Below, piece by piece: positions 57,757 to 64,000 of a stretch of 64,000 nucleotides of DNA. The position numbers were made by a program, and so were the translations under genes. Below the pieces are notes generated by a model, which saw nothing but the letters and a program-made list of their open reading frames with translations, ran no database searches and had not been told where the DNA came from. Origin of the DNA: JAJDTQ01 sp963422385 (GTDB lineage: Bacteria > Desulfobacterota > Binatia > UBA9968 > JAJDTQ01); contig OY729432.1 of NCBI GenBank assembly GCA_963422385.1, positions 1,426,001-1,490,000 of the forward strand, in the 5' to 3' direction. Numbering within the stretch: the first letter of the stretch is position 1; each line of letters starts with the position of its first letter.

Positions 57757-59006
57757 AGATCCGTATCGCCGTGTCGATATTGCTCATTCTCCTGGTGAGC
57801 GTCGTTGCCGCCGTGGGCGTGTACATCATCAGCGATGTCGAGGAAAAGCCCCGGGTGGAGCCGGCGACCGTACCCGTACCGGTGGAGGCGGCCGCGGTGG
57901 TCGCGGCCGATTTCGTACACCGGATCGAGGCCTTGGGGACGATCTCTGCCGTGCGGGAAGGTCCCGTAAGCGCGGAGCTCAGCGGCCGGATCGTCGGGAT
58001 TCCTCCGGATATCAATCTCGGCAGCATGGTCCGGGCCGGTGAGCTACTGGCACGATTGGAGTCCCGGGACTTCGAGATCGCCGTCCGGAAAGCGGCTGCG
58101 CAGGTGGCCAGTGCAAAGGCAAGAGTCCGCAAGGCCGCGGTGGACATCGAAAGGCAGCGCAAGCTGGTGCGGCTCAACCGGGAGCAGTTGCGGTTGGCGC
58201 GCGCGGAACACGGGCGGCTCACGAAGCTTCTGAAGAAGGGGCTGGTCTCCAGCCAGGCAGCGGAGCGGCAGGAGCTGGCCTGGCGGCGAATCGAGGAAGA
58301 GCTCGAGTCGGCCAAGAGCGGGGAGCGGGAGACGGAAGCTCTACACGCCATCGCCGAGGCGGATCTCACCCTCGCCGACGTTCAACTGGAGCAGGCGCGG
58401 GAAACCCTGCGAGACACCGAGATCCATGCGCCCTTCGCCGGCGTCATCGCGCGCAAGAACGTCACTCTGGGGGAGCGCGTCGCTCCGGGCCAAGTGCTCT
58501 TTCAACTGGCCGATATCGAGACGGTGAAGCTCGACGTGCGCATTCCCGCAACGGACATCCACCGGATCGACTCTCGGATCGTGGCCGAGGTTCGGGTGCG
58601 CGGGCTGGCGGAGGAATTTACCGGACGGGTCGCCAACATCGGCCCGCGAGCGGATCAGCAAACCCGCTCGTTTCCGGTGGAGATCCTCATGTCCAACTCC
58701 CGGACCCGCAGGCTTCTTCCCGGGATGTTCGCGCGGGCCGTCATTCCGGTCCGCAACTATCCGGATGCCATCCTGATCCCGCGGGAAAGCGTCATCTTCG
58801 TAGACGGCAAGCCCACCGTCTTCGTGGCGGACCCCGGTTCGAATCTGGCGACGCGACGCGCGGTGCGCATCGTCGGGCGGTTCGGGCCGCGGTACATGAT
58901 AGCCGCGGGCCTTGAACCCGGAGACCTCCTCATCACCGCGGGACAGCGTCTGCTGCTCGACGGCGCCCGCATTCGCGTGGTCACGCGCCGGGATCTGGCC
59001 TCATGA
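57753..59006 (+). CDS. RND efflux periplasmic adaptor subunit
   Basis: A 417-residue membrane fusion protein linking an RND pump to an outer-membrane channel. One N-terminal membrane anchor (AVSILLILLVSVVAAVGVYI) is followed by a biotinyl-lipoyl half (ALGTISAVREGPVSAELSGR), a long coiled-coil hairpin of about 110 residues from KAAAQVASAKARV to TLADVQLEQARE, and the second lipoyl half (RDTEIHAPFAGVIARKNVTL with GERVAPGQVLFQLAD). The beta-barrel and membrane-proximal domains end it. No lipobox Cys is seen, so it is anchored by the helix. Its stop overlaps the pump gene start by 4 bases. Confidence 0.93.
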   Translation: MKIRIAVSILLILLVSVVAAVGVYIISDVEEKPRVEPATVPVPVEAAAVVAADFVHRIEALGTISAVREGPVSAELSGRIVGIPPDINLGSMVRAGELLARLESRDFEIAVRKAAAQVASAKARVRKAAVDIERQRKLVRLNREQLRLARAEHGRLTKLLKKGLVSSQAAERQELAWRRIEEELESAKSGERETEALHAIAEADLTLADVQLEQARETLRDTEIHAPFAGVIARKNVTLGERVAPGQVLFQLADIETVKLDVRIPATDIHRIDSRIVAEVRVRGLAEEFTGRVANIGPRADQQTRSFPVEILMSNSRTRRLLPGMFARAVIPVRNYPDAILIPRESVIFVDGKPTVFVADPGSNLATRRAVRIVGRFGPRYMIAAGLEPGDLLITAGQRLLLDGARIRVVTRRDLAS

Positions 59007-62000
59007 AGAAGCTGGTCGAGTTCTCCATCCGGAACCCCGTCTTCGTCAACCTGCTGGTGCTCCTTATCGTCACGGCCGGCGTAGTCTCGTACCTTCGGCT
59101 CAAACGAGAGCTGTTCCCCGACTTCTCTCGCCGGGTGATCCGAATCGATACGGTCTATCCGGGCGCTTCGCCCGAGGAAATCGAGGAACTCATCACCGCC
59201 AGGATCGAGGATCGGATCCGCAACGTGGACGGCGTCAACGGGATGCTCTCCAGCTCTCGCGAGGGCCAGTCCGAAATCCGCCTCCAGATGCAGTCGGACA
59301 CCGACATGAGCCGCGCCCTGGGGGACGTGCGCGCCGCCCTGGACCGGGTCGTCGGTCTGCCTGAGGAGGCCGAGGAGCCGCAGGTGACCGAGGTTCTGTC
59401 CACCTTCCCGGTGATCACCGTGTCCTTGAGCGGCGACATACCGGAGCAGGAGTTGCGGGAGGTCGCCAAGGATCTGCGGGATCATCTCGGGCGGGTCGAC
59501 GGTGTCGCCACCGTGTCGATTTTCGGCATCCGCGAGAGCCGGATACTCATCGAGATCGACCCGGAACGGCTCGACCAGTATCGGCTGAGCCTGGAGGAGA
59601 TTCGCGCGGCCGTGGCCAATCAGAACCGGAACGTGCCCGGGGGCGCGCTGAAGACCGCTCGGGGCGAAATCCTGGTGCGGACCCTGGGGGTAGCCGGAGG
59701 CGTGGGCGACGTGGAGCGCATGATCCTGCGCGCCACCGGTACCGGACACGCCCTTACGGTGGGGGACGTGGCCGGGGTGAGCGAGTCCTTCGAGGACGCG
59801 ACGGTCCTGGCGCGTTTCGACGGAAAGCCTTCGATCAACCTCGTGGTCATCAAGGAGCGGAGCGGAGATACCATCAGCGTCGCGGAACGCATCCGGGAGG
59901 CCGTGGCGGAGCTCCGCAAGACGCTGCCGGAAACCGTTTCCGTCGGACTCTTCAATGACTTCTCGGTGTTCATCCGAAACCGTTTGAGCACCCTGGGCGA
60001 GAGCGGCGCCATCGGCCTGGCCATCGTGCTCACGACGCTCTGCGTCTTCGTCCGCGGCAGGATCGCCCTGCTAACCTCCCTGGGCATTCCGTTCGCGGTG
60101 ATGGGTTGTCTGGTCCTGATGTCGGTTTTCGGCCTCAGCCTCAACATGATCTCCGCCTTCGGCCTGATCCTCGTCCTTGGCCTTCTGGTGGACGATGCCG
60201 TCATCGTTACCGAGAATGTGTACCGCTATGTCGAGCAGGGAATGACTCCCAAGGATGCGGCCCTCCATGGCGCCTGCGAGGTTGCCTGGCCGGTGGTCAC
60301 CACCGTGCTGACGACCGTCGCCGCCTTCGTTCCGTTCCTGCTGCTGCCGGGAACCATCGGCTTCTTCCTGGGACCACTTCCCATCGTGGTGACTTTCGCC
60401 CTGCTGCTGTCGCTCCTGGAGGTTCTGTTCGTCCTGCCCTCACATCTTTCAGACGTCATCACGCCCGCCTATGCGCGAAAGCTGCGCCGCGGCGAGCGAG
60501 TGTGGCTTACGCGACTGCGCCGTCGCGAGGGGCTGGACGGTCTCCGCCGTTTACACGTGCGCGGCGAGCGCGCGTGGCTCACTCGACTGCGCCACGTCTA
60601 TGAAAAGGTGCTGGGAGTCGCGCTCCGCTGGCGTTACGTGGCGGTGACCGTGATCCTGGCGGCCAGCGTGTTGCTGGCCGCCGCGGCCCAGTATCGGGTG
60701 CCCTTCGTGCTCTTTCGCGAGTTCGAGTCGAGTCAGTTCTTCGTGAATTTCGAGACTTCGGCCAACGCCAAGCTGGAAGATACCGAGGCCGTGGCCATTC
60801 AAGCCGAAGAGATGGCGCTGGGGTTGCCCCTTGGAGAGCTCAAGTCTCTGTCCACCACCGTCGGCACCGCCTTCCTGGACGTGGACCGCGTGGTGAGGGG
60901 AAGCAATGTCGGACAACTCACGCTGGAGCTTCACGACGACCGCAGCCGAAAGGCTGCCGAGATCATCGACGAACTCCGGGGGAAGATGGAGCGGATACCG
61001 GGCATCACCAAGCTCCAGTTCCTGAATATCCAGGCCGGGCCCGGCGGGCCGGACATCGAGGCCCGGGTCATCGGCGAGGACCTCGCAAGCCTCCGGCGTC
61101 TGACCGAAGAGGTCAAGGGCTTCCTGGCCACACTGCCCGGGGTTCGGGACATCCGCGATGACCTTGTCGCCGGCAAGGAGGAGCTCCGCATCAGCCTCAA
61201 GCCGGAAGGCCGCGCGCTGGGTCTCGACCTGAGGGGTATCGCACGCCAGGTGCAGCAAGGTTTCCAAGGGGTCGAAGCATCGAGCATCCGGCGGGGAGAC
61301 GAGGATGTGCCCATCGTCATCCGGTTCCCACGGGACAAGCGCAGCCACGTCGACACCGTATCGCGGATGAAGCTCACGCTGCCCTCCGGCGAACGGGTCT
61401 TCCTCCGTGACGTCGCCGACATCCGCACCGGCATCAGCGCGAGCCAGATCAACCGGGATGACCGCAAGCGGACGTTGAGCGTCTTTGCCGACGTGGAGGT
61501 GGGAACGACCACCGTGGTGGAGGCCACCGACGCCTTGAAGAGGCAGTTCGCCGACGTCGGCCGGCGCTATCCGGGGCAGCGGGTCGTGGTCAAGGGCGAA
61601 CGGCAGGAGATGGAGGAGTCGCTGGCCTCTCTTCCGCAAATCTCTCTGATCACGTTGTTCGTGATCTACTTCGCGCTGGGCTCGCTTTTCAAATCGTTCC
61701 TGCAACCGTTCATCGTAATGGCCGCGATTCCCTTCGCCCTGGGCGGCGTCGTGATCGGCCATCTCGTCATGGGCGAGAATCTGAGCTTCATGTCCCTCCT
61801 GGGTTTCATCGCCCTGGCCGGTGTGGTGGTCAATGATTCCCTCATCGTGGTGGATTTCATCAACCGCAGCCGCACAAACGGCATGTCGCGGTACGACTCC
61901 ATCATCCAGTCCGGCGTCGTGCGTCTGAGGCCGGTCATGCTCACCACCATCACTACCGTCGGCGGCCTGGTTCCGTTGGCCTTCTTCGCCACCGGTCAGG

Positions 62001-62203
62001 CCAGGTTCCTTTCGCCCATGGCCATCTCCGTGGTCTGGGGGCTGTCCTTCGCTACCATTCTCACGCTGATCCTCACGCCCTGTCTCTACGCCATGCTGGA
62101 CGACGTCAAAGGGATTGCCGGGAGATGGTTTGGTAGAGGGGATCCGGGGCGCGGACTCTCTCCAGGCATCAAGACCGTACTTTCCAACGACGGACCAGTC
62201 TGA
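59003..62203 (+). CDS. RND efflux permease (AcrB/HAE family)
   Basis: Proton-driven inner-membrane exporter of 1066 residues. It begins FSIRNPVFVNLLVLLIVTAG, has two large periplasmic porter loops, and carries the proton-relay Asp pair in helix 4 (LGLLVDDAVIVTENVYRYVE). The second half has FIALAGVVVNDSLIVVDFIN. Between helices 6 and 7 the cytoplasmic segment is enlarged by an in-frame duplication: RGERVWLTRLRR and RGERAWLTRLRH, 24 residues apart. No outer-membrane channel gene is adjacent. The pair sits behind a dead TetR gene, so local repression is probably lost. Substrate unknown. Confidence 0.94.
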   Translation: MKKLVEFSIRNPVFVNLLVLLIVTAGVVSYLRLKRELFPDFSRRVIRIDTVYPGASPEEIEELITARIEDRIRNVDGVNGMLSSSREGQSEIRLQMQSDTDMSRALGDVRAALDRVVGLPEEAEEPQVTEVLSTFPVITVSLSGDIPEQELREVAKDLRDHLGRVDGVATVSIFGIRESRILIEIDPERLDQYRLSLEEIRAAVANQNRNVPGGALKTARGEILVRTLGVAGGVGDVERMILRATGTGHALTVGDVAGVSESFEDATVLARFDGKPSINLVVIKERSGDTISVAERIREAVAELRKTLPETVSVGLFNDFSVFIRNRLSTLGESGAIGLAIVLTTLCVFVRGRIALLTSLGIPFAVMGCLVLMSVFGLSLNMISAFGLILVLGLLVDDAVIVTENVYRYVEQGMTPKDAALHGACEVAWPVVTTVLTTVAAFVPFLLLPGTIGFFLGPLPIVVTFALLLSLLEVLFVLPSHLSDVITPAYARKLRRGERVWLTRLRRREGLDGLRRLHVRGERAWLTRLRHVYEKVLGVALRWRYVAVTVILAASVLLAAAAQYRVPFVLFREFESSQFFVNFETSANAKLEDTEAVAIQAEEMALGLPLGELKSLSTTVGTAFLDVDRVVRGSNVGQLTLELHDDRSRKAAEIIDELRGKMERIPGITKLQFLNIQAGPGGPDIEARVIGEDLASLRRLTEEVKGFLATLPGVRDIRDDLVAGKEELRISLKPEGRALGLDLRGIARQVQQGFQGVEASSIRRGDEDVPIVIRFPRDKRSHVDTVSRMKLTLPSGERVFLRDVADIRTGISASQINRDDRKRTLSVFADVEVGTTTVVEATDALKRQFADVGRRYPGQRVVVKGERQEMEESLASLPQISLITLFVIYFALGSLFKSFLQPFIVMAAIPFALGGVVIGHLVMGENLSFMSLLGFIALAGVVVNDSLIVVDFINRSRTNGMSRYDSIIQSGVVRLRPVMLTTITTVGGLVPLAFFATGQARFLSPMAISVVWGLSFATILTLILTPCLYAMLDDVKGIAGRWFGRGDPGRGLSPGIKTVLSNDGPV
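60488..60593 (+). repeat. In-frame duplication inside the RND permease gene
   Basis: Bases 60488-60521 and 60560-60593 agree at 30 of 34 positions, with a 72-base (24-codon) period. They encode the two RGER-x-WLTRLR units. Confidence 0.85.
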
Positions 62204-62232
62204 AGTCCCGGTTAAGGATTGAGAGACACTTA

Positions 62233-62260
62233 TTGACTAATTTTACTTAATAGCTACATT
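62233..62260 (+). promoter_or_regulatory. Promoter-like AT-rich region before the DUF4143 gene
   Basis: TTGACT (62233-62238), a 16-base spacer and TACATT (62255-62260), in the most AT-rich stretch nearby. Transcription would start close to GTG 62267, giving little or no leader. Confidence 0.45.
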
Positions 62261-62266
62261 ATCTTT

Positions 62267-63526
62267 GTGGCCGAGATCGAACGCCAGCAATTGGAAACGC
62301 TTCTCGGTCGGCTGCGTGAGCTGCCGAGACGTTTGATATTGGTAGCTGGACCGCGGCAGACCGGCAAGACCACGCTGGTTCGACAGGCTCGGGACCGACT
62401 TGACCGTCCCTTTCGCATCATGCCCGTGGATGAGCCTGATCCGGAGACCTTTTTGCGCCTCCCGGAGTTGCCAGACGGCGTGACCGTGTCGCGGGAGCCA
62501 TCCCGCCGCGACGCCCGGTGGTTGGTGGGCGTCTGGGAGCAGGCTCGCTCGGACGCCGACCGCTCGGAGTCGGGAAGTGTGCTGGCGCTCGATGAGATTC
62601 AGAAAGTCCCGCGCTGGTCCGAAGTGGTGAAAGGGCTGTGGGATGCGGACCGTCGCAAGCATCGTCGCCTGCACGTGATCTTGTTGGGCTCGGCGCCGCT
62701 CCTGATGCAACGCGGTCTGACCGAGAGCTTGGCCGGCCGTTTCGAGACCATCCGGCTCACGCACTGGTCGTTTACCGAGATGTTCGAGGCGTTCGGCTTC
62801 GATCTCCCGGAGCATGTGTACTTCGGCGGATATCCCGGTGCCGCGGAATGCATCCGCGATCAGGACCGCTGGCGCGACTATATATTGAGCGCGCTGGTAG
62901 AGCCCAATATCGAGCGTGACGTCCTGGCCATGGAGCGGGTCGATAAGCCGGCGTTGCTGAAGCGGCTGTTCGAGGTCGGCGCCGGGCATTCCGGGCAGAT
63001 ACTGTCCTACACCAAGATGCTCGGCCAACTCCAGGACGCCGGCAACACGACGACTTTGGCGCGCTATCTGGTTCTGCTGGAGAAGGCCGGCATGATTGCC
63101 GGTCTCCCGCAGTACGCTGGTGGTATCCGCCGTCGCAGGGCCTCCAGTCCGAAGCTCAACGTGCTCAACACCGCGTTGATGTCGGTTCATTCCGGGTACA
63201 CTTTCGAGGAGGCCCAGGCGGATCGAACCTTCTGGGGACGACTGGTCGAAAGCGCGGTCGGCGCGCATCTGTTCAACTCCGGGATGCCGGAGGTCCGTCT
63301 CCACTACTGGAGACACAACGGCCACGAGGTGGACTTCGTTCTGGAACGGGGCCGCAGGCTCGTCGCATTCGAGGTCAAGAGCGGTGCGCGACAGGCGCGC
63401 ATGAGCGGACTGGAAGAGTTTGACAGACGCTTCGACGTGACGGCCTCTTTCGTCGTCGGCGAGGGAGGAATTTCGCTCTCGGAGGTCCTTTCGCTCCCGG
63501 CCAAACACTGGTTCGAACGGTCATGA
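62267..63526 (+). CDS. AAA ATPase with DUF4143 C-terminal domain
   Basis: A 419-residue cytosolic P-loop ATPase of the family often called archaeal-type ATPase/DUF4143. The Walker A is VAGPRQTGKTTLVRQ at about residues 26-40 and Walker B is SVLALDEIQKVPRWSEVVK near residue 105. The sensor-like ILLGSAPLLM is followed by LAGRFETIRLTHWSFTE and the family marker YFGGYPGAAE. The DUF4143 part ends with a restriction-endonuclease-like core, HEVDFVLERGRRLVAFEVKS (Asp, then Glu-x-Lys). Function in the family is unknown. It starts with GTG 62267 without a ribosome site. Its stop overlaps the start of a STAND-like NTPase gene, an unusual partnership. Confidence 0.88.
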   Translation: MAEIERQQLETLLGRLRELPRRLILVAGPRQTGKTTLVRQARDRLDRPFRIMPVDEPDPETFLRLPELPDGVTVSREPSRRDARWLVGVWEQARSDADRSESGSVLALDEIQKVPRWSEVVKGLWDADRRKHRRLHVILLGSAPLLMQRGLTESLAGRFETIRLTHWSFTEMFEAFGFDLPEHVYFGGYPGAAECIRDQDRWRDYILSALVEPNIERDVLAMERVDKPALLKRLFEVGAGHSGQILSYTKMLGQLQDAGNTTTLARYLVLLEKAGMIAGLPQYAGGIRRRRASSPKLNVLNTALMSVHSGYTFEEAQADRTFWGRLVESAVGAHLFNSGMPEVRLHYWRHNGHEVDFVLERGRRLVAFEVKSGARQARMSGLEEFDRRFDVTASFVVGEGGISLSEVLSLPAKHWFERS

Positions 63527-64000
63527 GCCTGTTCGTCGACCGCACCTGCACCGAAGTTGGCAACGAAGCGCGCGGCTCTGACAACGCCGAGTCCGAGCCT
63601 CTTTCGGCGTTTAGCGATTGTGGTGGCTACGTGTTGCTTGGCGCTCCCGGCTCGGGCAAGACACGAACGTTCCGGCACGAGGCAAAAGGGAAAGAGTATT
63701 GCGACGCCCGCGACTTCATGACCTACGACCCTGAGCACTGGTCGGGTGTCAAGACACTGTTCATCGACGCGCTGGACGAAGTGCGGGCGGGATTGACGGA
63801 CGGGCGTCTTCCGTTGGACGCTATAAGGGGAAAGCTCGAAAAGCTGGGCCGGCCCCGATTTCGCCTGTCCTGCCGGGAAGCGGACTGGTTCGGCGCAACG
63901 GATCGGCGCCGCCTTGAGTCAGTATCGCCGGATGGCGTCGTCAAAGTCCTGCGCCTGGACCCGCTGGCGGACAGCAAAATCCGCGAGATTTTACGCAGCA
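63523..64000 (+). CDS. STAND-like P-loop NTPase, N-terminal part
   Basis: Only the first 159 codons lie in the window. The start ATG 63523 overlaps the previous stop (ATGA). Walker A is LGAPGSGKTRTF at about residues 39-50, and Walker B is LFIDALDEVRAG at 79-90 with the D-x-x-D-E pattern of STAND/NACHT-type ATPases. A conserved-looking FRLSCREADWFG follows, in the place of the sensor strand. Proteins of this layout are usually large, with C-terminal repeats or effector domains, and many act in phage defence or signalling. That role is inference, because the rest of the gene is missing. Confidence 0.72.
   Translation, partial: MSLFVDRTCTEVGNEARGSDNAESEPLSAFSDCGGYVLLGAPGSGKTRTFRHEAKGKEYCDARDFMTYDPEHWSGVKTLFIDALDEVRAGLTDGRLPLDAIRGKLEKLGRPRFRLSCREADWFGATDRRRLESVSPDGVVKVLRLDPLADSKIREILRS

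Noticed and set aside
1..64000. CRISPR arrays, prophage or transposase genes
   Set aside because: I found no regularly spaced direct repeats with unique spacers and no recognisable phage structural, integrase or transposase protein in any frame.

Overview
The window is 64 kb of GC-rich, densely packed bacterial chromosome with no rRNA, tRNA, CRISPR array or prophage that I can recognise. The gene content suggests a free-living or symbiotic Gram-negative from the former Deltaproteobacteria or a Tectomicrobia/Entotheonella-like lineage. This rests on the mnmE-mnmG-rsmG-parA-parB run leading to an atp operon with paired b-type subunits and no atpB/atpE, on TRAP-TAXI and ABC uptake systems, and on adjacent LLM-type flavin oxidoreductases. 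The taxonomy is inference, not proof. Two perfect parS sites next to parAB, gyrBA and the rpmH-rnpA-yidD-yidC-khpB run suggest that the chromosome origin is near, but dnaA and dnaN are not in the window.

Region 1 (1-17,000) is accessory uptake and catabolism. It holds the end of a TAXI-TRAP binding protein with its fused permease, a DUF1611 P-loop protein, two LLM oxidoreductases, a threonine-synthase-like PLP enzyme, an M24 peptidase, a bicupin and plsY. It ends with a complete ABC importer (binding protein, fused double permease, ATPase) into which an ADP-forming acyl-CoA synthetase gene is inserted. Region 2 (17,000-29,300) is mixed. It holds a RES/Xre toxin-antitoxin pair, thiD, a hypothetical gene with mltG, a FetAB-like exporter, a decayed DUF58/BatA-type locus, a small intact gene, a frameshifted lexA, a YyaL-type thioredoxin-fold protein, a Gfo/Idh/MocA oxidoreductase and DAHP synthase.

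Region 3 (29,400-57,600) is core genome: mnmE, mnmG, rsmG, parAB, a chimeric gene relic, the F1 and stator genes of ATP synthase, the shikimate genes aroC-aroK-aroB-aroQ, an MFS transporter, gyrB-gyrA, gpsA, a small heptad-repeat membrane protein, then rpmH-rnpA-yidD-yidC-khpB. In many bacteria khpB is followed directly by mnmE; here the two halves of that block are separated and in swapped order. Region 4 (57,600-64,000) holds a TetR relic, a two-gene RND efflux system, and a translationally coupled pair of P-loop NTPase genes (DUF4143-type ATPase and a STAND-like NTPase) that runs off the right edge. That pair is the best candidate for an undescribed system.

Repeats are informative. Two copies of a palindromic element built from the same arms lie in opposite orientation on either side of gyrB-gyrA, and one supplies the gyrA stop codon. 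Three short GGGCGGGTTTCAAACCCG-type palindromes and five CGTCATTCCCG-type palindromes sit at gene junctions.
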